Shown: positions 46,098 through 58,707 of the stretch, piece by piece
Layout: each line of letters begins with the position of its first letter
Numbering within the stretch: the first letter of the stretch is position 1
Program-made: the position numbers and the translations under genes
Source of the DNA: Moraxella haemolytica
GTDB lineage: Bacteria > Pseudomonadota > Gammaproteobacteria > Pseudomonadales > Moraxellaceae
Length of the DNA: 64,000 nucleotides
Direction of reading: 5' to 3'
Assembly: GCF_030177935.1 (NCBI RefSeq)
Contig: NZ_CP089974.1
Coordinates: 248,001 to 312,000, forward strand
Notes under the pieces: generated by a model
Seen by the model: only the letters and a program-made list of their open reading frames with translations
What the model was told of the DNA's origin: nothing
Database searches by the model: none

Positions 46098-46641
46098 ATT
46101 GGTTTTAAATCAAGGTTTGGTATATATACCAAATCTATCATGCGTTATCTTGCTTTGGTTCATCTGATGGCAAGTGGTTTTGTCATACTTGACAATAATT
46201 TGTATTGTGAAATATGTAGTATTTTAGACAACGACTGTTTGATTGATATATTTGCAGATTGTTAGATTGGCTACCTAGCTGGATTATCCCAAATTGATGC
46301 AAATTATTTATGTTATGCTTGCTTTTTATGATTATTTTTGTTAGAATTTATTATTTGACCTTTTGTGTTAGTTGTTCTTGTCAAGCAGAAAACACAAACT
46401 AAAAGGACAAACATACCCTATGCAAAACGACTTAATTTGTAATTAACCAAAGAAATAGCTAAATATCGCTTGGTATTTGGCATTTTGTCGTGTTTGTTTG
46501 ATATGCAGTAGGGGCGTATCTGACAAATTGCGTGGGTTTTATGGGCGTTTGACAGCCGTCCCTTTATTGACAGTATTTCATTTTTAAAGGTTGGCTCTTG
46601 TTTTTGCAATGGGCTTTTCCAAATTAACGTAAGGAATCTTA
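46098..46641 (+). promoter_or_regulatory. rplL-rpoB intergenic region with possible rpoB promoter
   Basis: About 540 bp without a credible gene. It contains a perfect 18-bp palindrome TTTGGTATATATACCAAA (46116-46133) and a possible promoter, TTGACA (46189-46194), an 18-bp spacer and TATGTA (46213-46218). The rpoB start is preceded by AAGGAATC. Confidence 0.5.
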
Positions 46642-49600
46642 ATGGCTTATTCTTATACCGAAAAGAAACGCATTCGTAAAAGTTTTTCTAGACTTCCAGA
46701 CGTCATGGATGTACCGTATCTATTGGCAATCCAAGTAGATTCTTACGAGCAGTTCTTACAAGAACACAAAAAGCCAAAAGAGCGTGCTAATGTTGGTCTG
46801 CAAGCTGCTTTTTCATCAATTTTCCCAATCGCTAGCCACTCTGGTAACGCTGAGCTTCAGTTTGTTGAGTATTATTTGGGTGAACCTGAATTTGATGAGC
46901 GTGAGTGTATCATGCGTGGCTCAACTTTTGCTGCACCACTGCGTGTAAAAATTCGTTTGGTCATTAAAGATAAGGACAGCAAAGATAAAGATAGCAAGGC
47001 GGCAATCAAAGACATTCGTGAGCAGAGTGTCTTTATGGGCGAAATTCCGCTGATGACAGACAATGGTACTTTCATCATCAATGGTACCGAGCGTGTCATC
47101 GTATCGCAGCTGCATCGTTCGCCAGGTGTTTTCTTTGACCATGATAAGGGCAAATCGCATTCAAGTGGTAAGGTGCTTTATAATGCTCGCATCATTCCTT
47201 ATCGTGGTTCTTGGCTTGACTTTGAGTTTGATGTTAAAGATTTGGTGTATGTGCGTATTGACCGTCGCCGTAAGTTGCTTGCCACCATTATTTTGCGTGC
47301 AATCGGTATGGAGACAGCAGACATTCTATCTACCTTCTTTGAAACGGTTGAGGTTTATAAAGGTGATGAATCGTTTGAAATTGAGCTGATTGCTGAACAC
47401 TTGCAAGGTGAAATGGCTCAATTTGACATTGTATCGCCTGAAGGTAAGGTCATTGTTGAGCAAGGTAAGCGTATTAATGCTCGCCGTATCAAGGAAATCC
47501 AAGCATCCGGTATGACAAAACTTGCTGTGCCTGATGAGTATCTGTATGAGCGTATTTTAGCAGAGGATATTGTTTATCACGATGAAGTGATTGCCCGTGC
47601 CAATACCTTAATCAACCATGATCTTTTGGTAAAATTGGCGGACAAGAGCATTAAAGGCTTTAAGATTTTATTCACTAACGACATTGACCATGGTGCGTAC
47701 ATTGCCGATACCTTGCGTGCTGATACCGTGATGTCTCGTGAAGAGGCATTGATTGAGATCTACAAGGTGATGCGTCCAGGTGAGCCGCCAACGCTAGAAA
47801 CTGCTGAAAAATTGTTTGAACAAATGTTCTTTAGCCAAGAGCGTTACGATTTGTCCAATGTCGGTCGCATGAAGTTCAATCGCCGTTTGGGTCGTGATTT
47901 TATCGATACTGATGACATTGATGTACAGCGTGAACAAGGCGTACTATCTAATCAAGACATCATTGATGTACTAAAAGAGCTGATTGAAATTCGCAACGGT
48001 CGTGGCGAAGTGGATGATATTGATCATCTGGGCAACCGCCGTATCCGTTCAGTGGGCGAGATGACAGAGAATCAATTCCGTATTGGTTTGGCTCGTGTGG
48101 AGCGTGCAGTTAAAGAGCGTCTGACAACTGCAGAGTCAGATAGCCTATCGCCACAAGATTTAATTAACTCAAAACCTGTGGCAGCAGCGATGAAAGAATT
48201 CTTTGGTTCATCGCAGTTATCGCAGTTTATGGATCAAAACAACCCGCTTTCAGAGATTACCCATAAGCGTCGTGTATCAGCACTTGGTCCTGGTGGTTTG
48301 ACTCGTGAGCGTGCAGGCTTTGAGGTGCGAGATGTGCATAATACGCACTATGGTCGTGTCTGTCCGATTGAGACACCTGAAGGTCCAAACATTGGTTTGA
48401 TTAACTCTTTGGCAGTATTTGCTAAGACCAATAACTTTGGCTTTTTGGAGACGCCGTATCGCCGTGTTATCGATGGCAAGGTAACTGACGACATTGAATA
48501 CATGTCAGCCATTGAAGAGGTGGGTTCGGTGATTGCACAGGCAGACTCGCCAATGAACGAAAATGGCGAACTGACCGAAGAGATGGTCATGGTGCGTTAT
48601 CAGGGTGAATCGGTGCGTATGGGTGTGGATAAGGTTACCCATATGGATGTATCGCCACGCCAAGTTGTCTCGGTGGCAGCGTCTTTGATTCCGTTCCTTG
48701 AACACGATGATGCTAACCGTGCCTTGATGGGTGCGAACATGCAGCGTCAAGCTGTACCGACTTTGCGTTCTGATAAACCGCTTGTGGGTACTGGCATGGA
48801 GCGTCATGTGGCTCGTGATAGTGGTGTGTGTGTGGTCGCTAAGCGTGGTGGTGTGATTGAAGAAGTTGATGCCAGCCGTGTCATCGTGCGTGTTAATGAG
48901 AGCGAGATGACCGTTGGTGAAGCGGGCATTGATATTTATAATTTGATTAAGTACACCCGTTCCAACCAAAATACCTGTATTAACCAACGCATTATTGTCA
49001 ACGAAGGCGATGTGATTGCTCGAGGAGACATCTTGGCTGATGGACCATCGACCGATTTGGGTGAATTGGCACTTGGTCAGAACATGCGTGTGGCGTTCAT
49101 GCCGTGGAATGGCTATAACTTTGAGGACTCCATCTTATTGTCCGAGCGAGTGGTACAAGAAGATCGGTTTACTACCATTCATATCCAAGAGCTAACCTGT
49201 GTGGCTCGTGATACCAAGCTAGGCCCCGAAGAAATCACTGGCGATATTCCGAATGTGGGTGAGGCAGCGCTTGCCAACCTTGATGAGGCAGGTATTGTCT
49301 ATATCGGTGCTGAAGTGGATGCGGGTGATATTTTGGTCGGTAAAGTAACACCAAAAGGCGAAAGTCAGCTAACCCCAGAAGAAAAGCTACTTCGTGCCAT
49401 CTTTGGTGAAAAGGCAGCCGATGTTAAAGATACTTCACTTCGTGTACCATCATCAACTAAGGGTACAGTAATTGATGTGCAGGTATTTACTCGTGATGGT
49501 TTAGAAAAAGACAGTCGTGCCAAAGCCATTGAAAAGGCAATGTTGGACAACTATCGCAAAGACTTAAAAGAAGAGTTGGTGATTTTTGAAGCGGCGGCTC

Positions 49601-50751
49601 GTGGTCGTATCGTACATCTGCTTGATGGCGAGGTAGTAAGTGGCGGTGCAGGCTTTAAGGCAGGTACAGTATTGACAGCAGTGGATATGGAGCATTTATC
49701 TCTTGAAAGTTTGTTGGACATTCAACCCGCCAAAGAGGAAGTCTCTGAGCGTTTGACCCAAATCTCTGAATATCTGACTGACAAGCAAAAAGAGATTGAT
49801 AACAAATTTGCTGAGAAAAAACGCAAATTGACCGCAGGCGATGATCTGGCACATGGTGTACAAAAAATCGTTAAGGTGTATTTGGCAGTGAAACGCCGTA
49901 TTCAACCTGGTGATAAGATGGCAGGTCGCCATGGTAACAAAGGTGTTGTTTCTCGCATCATGCCTGTTGAGGACATGCCGTATGATGAAAAAGGCAATCC
50001 TGTTGATATCGTACTAAACCCACTGGGTGTACCTTCTCGTATGAACATCGGTCAGGTGCTAGAGACGCATTTAGGTATGGCGGCTCGTGGTCTTGGCGAC
50101 AAAATCAATGAGATGATGCGTGCTCAGGCAGCTGTAGGCGAACTTCGTGAATTCTTGGATAAGATTTATAACAAAGTTGGCGGCGAGCAGGTGGATTTAG
50201 ACAGCTTGTCAGATGAAGATATCTTGGCAATGTCTGAGAACCTGCGTGCTGGTGTGCCGATGGGTACAGCCGTCTTTGATGGTGCTAAAGAGAGTCAAAT
50301 CAAAGAGCTTTTAGAGTTGGCAGGTCTTGATAAATCAGGTCAGCAAACACTGTATGACGGAAGAACGGGCAAGAAATTTGACCGTCCTGTTACGGTGGGC
50401 TATATGTATATGCTTAAATTGAACCACTTGGTTGATGATAAGATGCACGCTCGTTCAACAGGTTCATACTCACTAGTAACACAACAACCACTTGGTGGTA
50501 AAGCACAGTTTGGTGGTCAGCGTTTTGGTGAGATGGAGGTTTGGGCACTTGAGGCATACGGTGCAACTTATACTTTACAAGAGATGTTGACTGTGAAGTC
50601 GGACGATGTTGAAGGTCGTACACGCATGTATAAAAACATCGTTGACGGTGAGCAATACATGAACCCAGGTATGCCAGAGTCGTTTAATGTATTGACCAAA
50701 GAAATTCGCTCACTGGGCATTAACATTGACTTAAAAGAAAAGAAAAAATAA
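46642..50751 (+). CDS. rpoB: RNA polymerase beta subunit
   Basis: A 1369-residue beta subunit, near the usual 1342-1370. The rifampicin region around residues 510-570 is wild-type-like: [31 protein letters not shown], shown here as [20 protein letters not shown]. The catalytic-core motif [13 protein letters not shown] and the C-terminal beta anchor [23 protein letters not shown] (as [18 protein letters not shown]) are intact. It forms the polymerase active centre with beta prime. Residues known for rifampicin resistance look unmutated by eye. Confidence 0.99.
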   Translation: MAYSYTEKKRIRKSFSRLPDVMDVPYLLAIQVDSYEQFLQEHKKPKERANVGLQAAFSSIFPIASHSGNAELQFVEYYLGEPEFDERECIMRGSTFAAPLRVKIRLVIKDKDSKDKDSKAAIKDIREQSVFMGEIPLMTDNGTFIINGTERVIVSQLHRSPGVFFDHDKGKSHSSGKVLYNARIIPYRGSWLDFEFDVKDLVYVRIDRRRKLLATIILRAIGMETADILSTFFETVEVYKGDESFEIELIAEHLQGEMAQFDIVSPEGKVIVEQGKRINARRIKEIQASGMTKLAVPDEYLYERILAEDIVYHDEVIARANTLINHDLLVKLADKSIKGFKILFTNDIDHGAYIADTLRADTVMSREEALIEIYKVMRPGEPPTLETAEKLFEQMFFSQERYDLSNVGRMKFNRRLGRDFIDTDDIDVQREQGVLSNQDIIDVLKELIEIRNGRGEVDDIDHLGNRRIRSVGEMTENQFRIGLARVERAVKERLTTAESDSLSPQDLINSKPVAAAMKEFFGSSQLSQFMDQNNPLSEITHKRRVSALGPGGLTRERAGFEVRDVHNTHYGRVCPIETPEGPNIGLINSLAVFAKTNNFGFLETPYRRVIDGKVTDDIEYMSAIEEVGSVIAQADSPMNENGELTEEMVMVRYQGESVRMGVDKVTHMDVSPRQVVSVAASLIPFLEHDDANRALMGANMQRQAVPTLRSDKPLVGTGMERHVARDSGVCVVAKRGGVIEEVDASRVIVRVNESEMTVGEAGIDIYNLIKYTRSNQNTCINQRIIVNEGDVIARGDILADGPSTDLGELALGQNMRVAFMPWNGYNFEDSILLSERVVQEDRFTTIHIQELTCVARDTKLGPEEITGDIPNVGEAALANLDEAGIVYIGAEVDAGDILVGKVTPKGESQLTPEEKLLRAIFGEKAADVKDTSLRVPSSTKGTVIDVQVFTRDGLEKDSRAKAIEKAMLDNYRKDLKEELVIFEAAARGRIVHLLDGEVVSGGAGFKAGTVLTAVDMEHLSLESLLDIQPAKEEVSERLTQISEYLTDKQKEIDNKFAEKKRKLTAGDDLAHGVQKIVKVYLAVKRRIQPGDKMAGRHGNKGVVSRIMPVEDMPYDEKGNPVDIVLNPLGVPSRMNIGQVLETHLGMAARGLGDKINEMMRAQAAVGELREFLDKIYNKVGGEQVDLDSLSDEDILAMSENLRAGVPMGTAVFDGAKESQIKELLELAGLDKSGQQTLYDGRTGKKFDRPVTVGYMYMLKLNHLVDDKMHARSTGSYSLVTQQPLGGKAQFGGQRFGEMEVWALEAYGATYTLQEMLTVKSDDVEGRTRMYKNIVDGEQYMNPGMPESFNVLTKEIRSLGINIDLKEKKK

Positions 50752-50831
50752 GCCAAGCCTAAAAGATGAGCATTAATCCAGACACAAGGGTGTCTGGATT
50801 ACCGAATTGACGAATATAACGGAGAATCCTT

Positions 50832-53800
50832 TTGAAAGATTTATTAGACATCATGAAAGGCCCTGCCGATACAGGCATCAAAGAGTTTGACAGTATTCAG
50901 ATTTCTTTGGCAAGTCCTGATACCATCAAATCTTGGTCGCATGGCGAAGTTAAAAAACCTGAAACCATCAATTATCGTACCTTCAAACCTGAGCGTGATG
51001 GTCTATTCTGTGCCAAAATCTTTGGGCCTGTCAAGGATTTTGAATGTCTGTGTGGTAAATACAAACGCCGCAAATTCCAAGGCATCATCTGTGAAAAATG
51101 TGGTGTAGAAGTTACTGCCGCTAAAGTGCGTCGTGATCGCATGGGTCATATTGAGCTTGCCAGTCCTGTGGCTCATATCTGGTTCTTAAAATCACTACCA
51201 AGTCGCATCGGTCTATTACTTGATATTACGCTTCGTGATATTGAGCGTGTTCTATATTTTGAAAGCTATATCGTTACTGATCCTGGCATGACTGCTCTTG
51301 AAAAGTATCAGTTGCTTGATGATGAAGAATATTTTACCGCACTTGAACAATATGGCGATGAATTCATTGCTAAAATGGGTGCAGAAGCGGTTCAAGACCT
51401 ATTAAAAGATATTGATGTTGATGGTGAGATTGATGAGTTGCGTGCGGAGATTCCACAAACCAGCTCTGAAACCAAGCTAAAAAAGATGGCAAAACGCTTA
51501 CAGCTACTTGAATCATTCCGTGATTCTGGCAACAAGCCTGAATGGATGGTAATGACCATTTTGCCAGTATTGCCACCTGATTTGCGTCCGCTTGTGCCAC
51601 TTGAAGGTGGTCGCTTTGCTACCTCTGATTTGAACGACTTGTATCGCCGAGTTATTAACCGTAATAACCGTCTAAAACGCCTACTTGAGCTAAACGCCCC
51701 TGATATTATCGTGCGTAACGAAAAGCGTATGCTACAAGAAGCAGTGGACGCATTACTTGATAATGGTCGTCGTGGTCGTGCAATTACTGGCTCAAATAAA
51801 CGCCCACTAAAATCACTTGCTGACATGATTAAAGGTAAGCAAGGTCGCTTCCGTCAAAACCTATTGGGTAAGCGTGTAGACTATTCTGGTCGTTCGGTGA
51901 TTGTGGTTGGTCCTACTCTTCGTCTGCATCAGTGCGGTCTGCCTAAGAAAATGGCACTTGAGTTGTTCAAACCATTTACTTACGCCAAGCTACTACAAAA
52001 TAATATTGCTCAGACTATTAAAGCCGCCAAGAAAATGGTAGAGCGTGAAGAGCCTGCGGTTTGGGATATGTTGGCGAGCGTGATTCGTGAACACCCTGTA
52101 TTGCTCAACCGTGCACCAACGCTACACCGTTTGGGCTTGCAAGCATTTGAACCTGTGCTGATTGAAGGTAAAGCAATTCAGTTACACCCTCTTGTCTGTG
52201 CGGCATTTAACGCCGACTTTGACGGTGACCAGATGGCGGTGCATGTGCCATTGACATTAGAAGCTCAGCTTGAAGCCCGTGCACTGATGATGTCAACGAA
52301 CAACATTCTATCGCCAGCTAATGGTGAGCCAATTATCGTACCGTCTCAGGATGTGGTCTTAGGATTGTATTATATCAGCCGTAGCCATATCGGTGCTAAA
52401 GGCGAGAACATGGTGTTTAGTACGGTCAATGAAGCACTGCGTGCGATTGGCTCAGAAGATTTGTCGGTCAATGCTAAAATCAAAGTTCGTGTTACTGAGA
52501 CCATCATTGATGAAAGAACCGGTGAAAGAACCACCAAAACCGAAATTAAAGACACTGTTGCAGGTCGTCTTTTGATTTGGAATATCATGCCAGAAGGTAT
52601 GGCATTTAGTGAATGCAACCTTGAGATGACCAAGAAAAACATCTCTAAGCTACTTAATTCATGCTATCGTAAACTGGGTGTGAAAGAGTCGGTTCTTTTT
52701 GCTGACCATTTGATGTATCTAGGTTTTGCCCAAGCGACCTTGTCGGGCATTTCTATTGGTATGGAAGACATGGTCATTCCACCAACCAAAAAAGAGATCA
52801 TGGATGCTGCCGATTCAGAAGTGCGTGAGATTGAACAGCAGTTTGAACAAGGCTTTGTCACTGCAGGTGAACGCTATAACAAAGTCGTTGATATCTGGTC
52901 TAGAACTTCTGATAAAATCGCCAATGCGATGATGGATAACCTATCAACCGATGAAGTTGTGAACAGCGAGGGTGAAGTTGAGCGTGAAAAATCTTTCAAC
53001 TCAATTTATATGATGGCGGACTCTGGTGCTCGTGGTAGTGCCACGCAGATTCGTCAGCTTGCTGGTATGCGTGGTCTGATGGCAAAACCAGATGGTTCGA
53101 TTATTGAGACACCAATTAAAGCAAACTTCCGTGAAGGTCTGACGGTACTTCAGTACTTTATCTCAACGCACGGTGCGCGTAAGGGTCTTGCTGATACCGC
53201 ACTTAAGACAGCGAATTCTGGTTATCTAACCCGCCGTTTGGTTGATGTGGCACAAGACTTGGTCATTACCACTGATGACTGTGGCACGCAGGCAGGTCAG
53301 CGTATGACTCCTGTTATTGATGGTGGTGAGATTGTTGAGCGTCTAGGCGACCGTGTATTGGGTCGTGTTATTGCCAAAGATGTGCTTGATGCTGACAATC
53401 AAGTGATTGCAGAGGCAGGTACTTTGATTGATGAGCGTATGGTTGAAAAGTTAGATGCCAATGCCATTGATGAAGTTTATGTGCGTTCGGTGATTACCTG
53501 TGAGTCAGGACATGGGGTGTGTGCTAAGTGTTACGGTCGTGATCTGGCTCGTGGACACCTTGTGAATATCGGCGAATCTGTGGGTGTCATGGCGGCACAG
53601 TCTATCGGTGAACCTGGTACACAGCTGACCATGCGTACATTCCACGTGGGTGGTGCGGCATCGGCAGCAGCTGTTGATAACAGTGTATCGGTAGGTAGCA
53701 ATGGTTCTGTGCGTTTCCATAACATGAAGACTGTTGAGCATGCTGATGGTCATCTGGTGGTTGTTTCTCGTTCAGCTGAAATCGGTGTGGCAGACAGTCA

Positions 53801-55061
53801 AGGTCGTGAGCGTGAACGCTATAAAGTGCCTTATGGTTCAAATATCTTGCTTCGTGATGGTGCAGAAGTGGCTGCAGGCGATGTCATTGCCAAATGGGAC
53901 CCACACACCCACCCAATCATCACCGAGTTTGCAGGTACAGCACGCTTTAGCGACATCACTGATGGCATGACCGCTACTGTAAAAGTGGACGAAACCACCG
54001 GTATGAGCTCTTTTGAAATCTTGGCAAGTAAAGACCGCCCAAGTATTGCCAAAGACTTGCGTCCTGCGATTATCTTGGATACTAAAGAAGGCAAAGAAGT
54101 GGTTTATTTCCTGCCTGCCGAGACGGTTATCCGTGTATCAGAAGGTGAGCAAGTAACAGCAGGTTCGGTGCTTGGTCGTGTGCCACAAGCCACTTCTGGT
54201 ACTAAAGATATTACTGGTGGTCTGCCACGAGTTGCCGACCTATTTGAAGCACGCCGTCCAAAAGATCATGCAATCATGGCAGAAATGAGTGGTGTGGTGT
54301 CATTTGGTAAAGAAACTAAAGGCAAAAACCGCTTTATCATCACCGATGAAGATGGCAATGTCCATGAAGAGCTGATTCCAAAATGGCGTCAAATCAATGT
54401 GTTTGAAGGTGAAACGGTTGAGCGTGGCGAGGTGGTATCTGATGGTCCGCTAAATCCCCATGACATCTTACGCCTAAAAGGTGAAACAGCACTTGCGAAC
54501 TACATTGTAAATGAAGTGCAAGAAGTGTATCGCTTACAAGGTGTTAAGATTAACGATAAGCACATTGAAGTTATTGTGCGTCAGATGTTGCGTAAAGTTG
54601 AGATTGTTGATGGCGGTGATTCTAGCTACTTTAAAGGCGACCAAGCTGAATATACCAAGATTCGTGCTCTCAATGAGGAATTGATAGCCAATGACAAGTT
54701 CCCAGTACAGTATGAGCGTCAGCTATTAGGTATTACCAAGGCATCGCTTGCAACGGAGAGCTTCATTTCAGCAGCGTCGTTCCAAGAGACTACCCGTGTC
54801 CTAACAGCAGCAGCAACAATGGGCAAAGTCGATGACCTAGCAGGTCTAAAAGAGAATGTCGTGGTTGGTCGTCTGATTCCGGCAGGTACAGGTTTGGCAT
54901 ATCATCAAAACCGCCAACGCAAAGCACAGCTAGAAAAAGAGGCTGAGATGGCAAGTGCAGATATTGGCTTGAGCGATGAACTGCTCACTCCTATTGAAAC
55001 TTTGCCAACAGAAGACAGCTTTGCTAAAGCCTTCGCTGATGAATTGGGACAAAACAGCTAA
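50832..55061 (+). CDS. rpoC: RNA polymerase beta prime subunit (TTG start)
   Basis: A 1409-residue beta prime subunit. The N-terminal zinc ribbon is CLCGKY...CEKCGVEV and the catalytic motif [10 protein letters not shown] is present. The jaw and C-terminal zinc site ([13 protein letters not shown]) follow. The start codon is TTG at 50832: it lies 8 nt after GGAG and gives MKDLLDIMK, aligned with the N-terminus of other RpoC proteins. The next ATG, at codon 8, would remove a conserved part. It is 80 bp after rpoB, so the two form one unit. Confidence 0.98.
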   Translation: MKDLLDIMKGPADTGIKEFDSIQISLASPDTIKSWSHGEVKKPETINYRTFKPERDGLFCAKIFGPVKDFECLCGKYKRRKFQGIICEKCGVEVTAAKVRRDRMGHIELASPVAHIWFLKSLPSRIGLLLDITLRDIERVLYFESYIVTDPGMTALEKYQLLDDEEYFTALEQYGDEFIAKMGAEAVQDLLKDIDVDGEIDELRAEIPQTSSETKLKKMAKRLQLLESFRDSGNKPEWMVMTILPVLPPDLRPLVPLEGGRFATSDLNDLYRRVINRNNRLKRLLELNAPDIIVRNEKRMLQEAVDALLDNGRRGRAITGSNKRPLKSLADMIKGKQGRFRQNLLGKRVDYSGRSVIVVGPTLRLHQCGLPKKMALELFKPFTYAKLLQNNIAQTIKAAKKMVEREEPAVWDMLASVIREHPVLLNRAPTLHRLGLQAFEPVLIEGKAIQLHPLVCAAFNADFDGDQMAVHVPLTLEAQLEARALMMSTNNILSPANGEPIIVPSQDVVLGLYYISRSHIGAKGENMVFSTVNEALRAIGSEDLSVNAKIKVRVTETIIDERTGERTTKTEIKDTVAGRLLIWNIMPEGMAFSECNLEMTKKNISKLLNSCYRKLGVKESVLFADHLMYLGFAQATLSGISIGMEDMVIPPTKKEIMDAADSEVREIEQQFEQGFVTAGERYNKVVDIWSRTSDKIANAMMDNLSTDEVVNSEGEVEREKSFNSIYMMADSGARGSATQIRQLAGMRGLMAKPDGSIIETPIKANFREGLTVLQYFISTHGARKGLADTALKTANSGYLTRRLVDVAQDLVITTDDCGTQAGQRMTPVIDGGEIVERLGDRVLGRVIAKDVLDADNQVIAEAGTLIDERMVEKLDANAIDEVYVRSVITCESGHGVCAKCYGRDLARGHLVNIGESVGVMAAQSIGEPGTQLTMRTFHVGGAASAAAVDNSVSVGSNGSVRFHNMKTVEHADGHLVVVSRSAEIGVADSQGRERERYKVPYGSNILLRDGAEVAAGDVIAKWDPHTHPIITEFAGTARFSDITDGMTATVKVDETTGMSSFEILASKDRPSIAKDLRPAIILDTKEGKEVVYFLPAETVIRVSEGEQVTAGSVLGRVPQATSGTKDITGGLPRVADLFEARRPKDHAIMAEMSGVVSFGKETKGKNRFIITDEDGNVHEELIPKWRQINVFEGETVERGEVVSDGPLNPHDILRLKGETALANYIVNEVQEVYRLQGVKINDKHIEVIVRQMLRKVEIVDGGDSSYFKGDQAEYTKIRALNEELIANDKFPVQYERQLLGITKASLATESFISAASFQETTRVLTAAATMGKVDDLAGLKENVVVGRLIPAGTGLAYHQNRQRKAQLEKEAEMASADIGLSDELLTPIETLPTEDSFAKAFADELGQNS

Positions 55062-55071
55062 TCAGCTCATC

Positions 55072-55101
55072 AAAAAGCTCATCATATGTGGTGGGCTTTT
55101 T
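55072..55101 (+). terminator. Intrinsic terminator of rpoBC
   Basis: AAAAAGCTCA / TGGGCTTTTT (10 bp, one G-U) with a 10-nt loop, followed by GTTT. It lies 10 bp after the rpoC stop. Confidence 0.85.
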
Positions 55102-55249
55102 GTTTATGACGGTATTTAAGGCGGTATCACAAGTTGGAATTATCTGAATTAGTATCGCCAGTTTTATGGATATTTAAGCGAAGATAATTTGCAATCAATA
55201 TCTGATGTGTGACATACTTTTTGCTTACCTTATTAGTTGAGAGTTTTTT

Positions 55250-56476
55250 ATGACCTTATCACTCCAAAAAGACAAAATTCGCTTCTTATTATTAGAAGGT
55301 GTGCATGAAAATGCCCTAAAGGTGCTAAATGATGCAGGCTATACGAATATTGAATACATTAAATCAGCACTTGATGAAGCCGTTTTGATTGAAAAAATCA
55401 AAGATGTGCATTTCATTGGTATTCGTTCTCGCACACAGCTGACTCGTCAGGTGCTAGAATCTGCCGAAAAGTTGATTGCAATCGGCTGTTTTTGTATCGG
55501 TACCAACCAAGTGGATTTGGATGCAGCTCTTGAGTTGGGTATTCCTGTGTTTAATGCACCATATTCAAATACGCGTTCGGTTGCAGAACTGGTACTTGCC
55601 GAGACCATCATGCTCATGCGTGGCATTCCTGAAAAAAATGCAGTTGTGCATCGTGGTGGTTGGAATAAGTCTGCCAAAGACAGTTATGAAGTGCGTGGAA
55701 AGACGATGGGTATTGTCGGCTATGGTTCTATCGGCTCACAACTGTCTGTGCTGTGTGAGGCACTGGGAATGAAAGTGATTTATCATGATGCGGTTACCAA
55801 ACTTCCGTTGGGCAATGCTTCGCAGGTGGGTAGTTTTGATGAACTGCTTGCTCAAGCAGATGTTGTTACCCTGCATGTCCCTGATTTGCCAAGCACTCGC
55901 AACATGATGACCAAGACAGAATTTGCCAAGATGAAAGACGGTGCGTTGTTTATCAATGCGGCTCGTGGCGGATGTGTGGATATTGATGCATTGGCTGATG
56001 CACTAACCAGCGGTAAAATCTTAGGGGCGGCGATTGATGTTTTCCCAAAAGAACCAAAGTCAGCTGATGAAGAGTTTGCCTCGCCACTGCGTAAGTTTGA
56101 TAATGTTATCTTAACTCCGCATGTGGGTGGATCAACCCAAGAAGCACAGGCGAACATTGGTCTTGAAGTAGCCGAAAAATTCGTGAAGTATTCGGATCAA
56201 GGCGACACCACCAGTGCGGTGAATTTCCCGAATGTTTCTATCCCATTCACCACAGGTACGCACCGCCTATTACACATTCATCGCAATGTTCCAGGCGTAT
56301 TGTCTCAGATTAACGCATCATTTGCTGATGCAGGCATTAATATCGCCGCACAGTCTTTGATGACTAAAGGCGATATCGGTTATCTGGTGATGGATGTCGA
56401 TGACAACGATTCATGCAAGGCAATGGAGCGTCTGCGTGCTGTGCCTGAAACCATTAAGGTGCGTGTTTTATTCTAA
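55250..56476 (+). CDS. serA: D-3-phosphoglycerate dehydrogenase
   Basis: A 408-residue dehydrogenase of the length seen in Escherichia coli (410). The NAD-binding motif is MGIVGYGSIGSQL and the substrate signatures are NAARGG and HVGGST. The C-terminal ACT domain (about 335-408, RNVPGVLSQINASFADAGINIAAQ in pieces) is the serine feedback site. It catalyses the first committed step of serine synthesis. The start at 55250 (MTLSLQKDK) follows GAGAG. Confidence 0.97.
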   Translation: MTLSLQKDKIRFLLLEGVHENALKVLNDAGYTNIEYIKSALDEAVLIEKIKDVHFIGIRSRTQLTRQVLESAEKLIAIGCFCIGTNQVDLDAALELGIPVFNAPYSNTRSVAELVLAETIMLMRGIPEKNAVVHRGGWNKSAKDSYEVRGKTMGIVGYGSIGSQLSVLCEALGMKVIYHDAVTKLPLGNASQVGSFDELLAQADVVTLHVPDLPSTRNMMTKTEFAKMKDGALFINAARGGCVDIDALADALTSGKILGAAIDVFPKEPKSADEEFASPLRKFDNVILTPHVGGSTQEAQANIGLEVAEKFVKYSDQGDTTSAVNFPNVSIPFTTGTHRLLHIHRNVPGVLSQINASFADAGINIAAQSLMTKGDIGYLVMDVDDNDSCKAMERLRAVPETIKVRVLF

Positions 56477-56557
56477 ACGCAGACTTAGAAGATTGCTTTT
56501 ATTTTATAGTACTTTTCTTGGTAAAATACAAAGAAGATGATTTAGATGGAGAGTATC

Positions 56558-57937
56558 ATGATAACTGATTTTGATGTGCAATTTGATTATGATTATATCG
56601 CTATTGGTGGTGGGTCTGGTGGCATTGCCTCTGCCAACCGTGCAGCAATGTACGGACAAAAAACCGCCATTATTGAAAGTACGCACATTGGCGGTACTTG
56701 TGTGAATGTCGGCTGTGTACCAAAAAAAGTCTTGTGGTATGGAGCGAATCTAGCGGAGCATATCCATAAATACGCACCCGATTATGGCTTTGGGTTAACT
56801 GTAAAAGAGTTTAATTTTAAAACTTTGGTGGATAATCGCACCGCTTATATCAATCGCATTCATAAATCCTATCAAAAAGGCTTTGATAAAAACAATGTTA
56901 CCGTCATTCGTGGCTTTGCTAAATTTATTGACAAGCACACTCTTGAGATTGATAAGGGTAATGGTGAAAAAGAGACGGTTACCGCTCGCCATATTCTCAT
57001 TGCCACAGGGGGTAAGCCGATGGTTCCCAATATTGATGGAGCTCAATTTGGCGAGACTTCTGATGATTTTTTTGAATGGGAAAATTTACCAAAATCAGTT
57101 GCAATCGTTGGTTCTGGCTATATCGGCGTAGAGCTTGCAGGAGTGTTAAATGCTCTTGGGGTAGAGACGCATTTGATTGTGCGAGGCGATCGAATCTTAA
57201 AGAATTTTGATGAAGCAATCATTGATGAACTTGGTCATATTATGCAAAATGATGGCATTATTTTTCATTATCAAAAAGAACCAAGTAAGATTGACAAGAA
57301 TGATGACAATTCATTAACCATTCACTGTGGCGATACAATCATTACAACTGAAAAACTTATCTGGGCAACAGGGCGAAAAGCCAATACGGATCAGTTGAAT
57401 TTGGATAAAGTTGGGGTAAAAACCAATAATAAAGGCGAAATCATTGTAGATGAATATCAAAACACAAGCGTAGATAATATCTTTGCGGTGGGCGATATCA
57501 TACAAAATGGCATACAGCTTACCCCCATAGCGGTGGCGGCCGGACGCAGACTGTCTGAGCGACTATTTAACAACAAACCGAACGAGCGTTTGGATTATCA
57601 TAATGTCCCTAGCGTAATTTTTAGTCATCCGCCTGTTGGTACAGTGGGCTTGTCTGAAAAAGAAGCAAAAGCCCAATTTGATGATGTTAAAGTCTATACC
57701 TCTACCTTTACACCAATGCTATCTGCCATCACCAGTCATCGTCAACCTTGCAAAATGAAGCTTATCTGTGCAGGTGATGATAAAAAAGTCGTAGGACTGC
57801 ACGGCGTGGGCTTTGGGGTGGATGAGATGATTCAAGGCTTTGCTGTGGCGATCAAGATGGGAGCAACCAAGGCAGACTTTGATGATACTGTTGCCATTCA
57901 TCCGACAGGGAGTGAAGAGTTTGTAACAATGAGATGA
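56558..57937 (+). CDS. gor: Glutathione-disulfide reductase
   Basis: A 459-residue NADPH-dependent disulfide reductase. The FAD motif is [14 protein letters not shown] and the redox pair lies in [13 protein letters not shown], the pattern of glutathione reductase rather than lipoamide dehydrogenase. The NADPH-binding motif is [14 protein letters not shown], and the C-terminal catalytic His is in [15 protein letters not shown] (HPT). The start at 56558 (MITDFDVQF) is favoured because GGAGAG lies just before it; an ATG four codons upstream has a weaker site. It keeps glutathione reduced in the cytoplasm. Confidence 0.94.
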   Translation: MITDFDVQFDYDYIAIGGGSGGIASANRAAMYGQKTAIIESTHIGGTCVNVGCVPKKVLWYGANLAEHIHKYAPDYGFGLTVKEFNFKTLVDNRTAYINRIHKSYQKGFDKNNVTVIRGFAKFIDKHTLEIDKGNGEKETVTARHILIATGGKPMVPNIDGAQFGETSDDFFEWENLPKSVAIVGSGYIGVELAGVLNALGVETHLIVRGDRILKNFDEAIIDELGHIMQNDGIIFHYQKEPSKIDKNDDNSLTIHCGDTIITTEKLIWATGRKANTDQLNLDKVGVKTNNKGEIIVDEYQNTSVDNIFAVGDIIQNGIQLTPIAVAAGRRLSERLFNNKPNERLDYHNVPSVIFSHPPVGTVGLSEKEAKAQFDDVKVYTSTFTPMLSAITSHRQPCKMKLICAGDDKKVVGLHGVGFGVDEMIQGFAVAIKMGATKADFDDTVAIHPTGSEEFVTMR

Positions 57938-57952
57938 GTTAGACTTACCATA

Positions 57953-57986
57953 AAAAAGACAAATCATATTGGTGATTTGTCTTTTT
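57953..57986. terminator. Bidirectional intrinsic terminator between gor and bioD
   Basis: A perfect 14-bp stem (AAAAAGACAAATCA / TGATTTGTCTTTTT) with a 6-nt loop, placed between the convergent gor and bioD genes and suited to both. Confidence 0.9.
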
Positions 57987-58030
57987 CTTATTTGCGTAAA
58001 GCGTGTATCTGTGTTTTAATTCAGTTTAAT

Positions 58031-58699
58031 TTATTTTCCTATCACTCTCTCAAATCCAATCATCTGCCCATCAATCAGTCGCATGAATAGGGTGTCTGGG
58101 TAATTATCCGCCACATATTTTTGTAAAAATGCTAAAGTGTCACTACTGATGTCTGGGTCGGTGTCAAAGTGATGGTTAAACACCATGCCAAACAGAGTAA
58201 GTCCACGAGAGCGTATCGCTTCAAGGGTCAATAGTGTATGATTGATACTGCCTAAGCGTGCCGATGTTACCACGATGACAGGATAACACTGTGTGGCAAT
58301 GTAGTCTAGTGTGAGCAGATTATCGGTGATTGGTGCAAGCACACCACCTGCTCCTTCTAGTAGTACGATGTCAAAGTGAGTGTGTAGTTTTTTGGTGGCG
58401 TGTGTGATGATGTCGGTATTTAAAGAGCGGTTTTCTAGGCGTGCTGAGAGATGCGGACTGGCGGGCTTGGTCAGGACAATGGGGCAAGTTGTGCCGTCTA
58501 TGTCAAGCTCGTGCAGTTTTATGCCCATCAGCTTTCGATGAGTTATGATGTCATCAGCAATGTCGCCTGTTACACCTGTTTGGATTAATTTTTGGGTGAT
58601 GACAGAGTTGCCATGTAACATGAGGTGGCGAGCCAGTATGCCTGTGGCATAGGTTTTACCAATATCTGTATCTATGCCTGTGATGAAGTAGGTGGTCAT
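58031..58699 (-). CDS. bioD: Dethiobiotin synthase
   Basis: A 222-residue ATP-dependent carboxylase with the N-terminal P-loop TGIDTDIGKTYATG and the substrate motif VLLEGAGGVLAPI. It closes the ureido ring of biotin. It lies 8 bp downstream of bioA on the same strand, so the two steps are made together. No bioB, bioF or bioC is in the window. The start is at 58699 (MTTYFITGIDTD). Confidence 0.97.
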   Translation of the reverse strand: MTTYFITGIDTDIGKTYATGILARHLMLHGNSVITQKLIQTGVTGDIADDIITHRKLMGIKLHELDIDGTTCPIVLTKPASPHLSARLENRSLNTDIITHATKKLHTHFDIVLLEGAGGVLAPITDNLLTLDYIATQCYPVIVVTSARLGSINHTLLTLEAIRSRGLTLFGMVFNHHFDTDPDISSDTLAFLQKYVADNYPDTLFMRLIDGQMIGFERVIGK

Positions 58700-58707
58700 G
58701 ATTAACC

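Noticed and set aside
46418-46609. 63-codon reading frame before rpoB on the minus strand
   Set aside because: It has no ribosome-binding site, no recognisable family and ordinary low-complexity composition; it lies in the rpoB leader.
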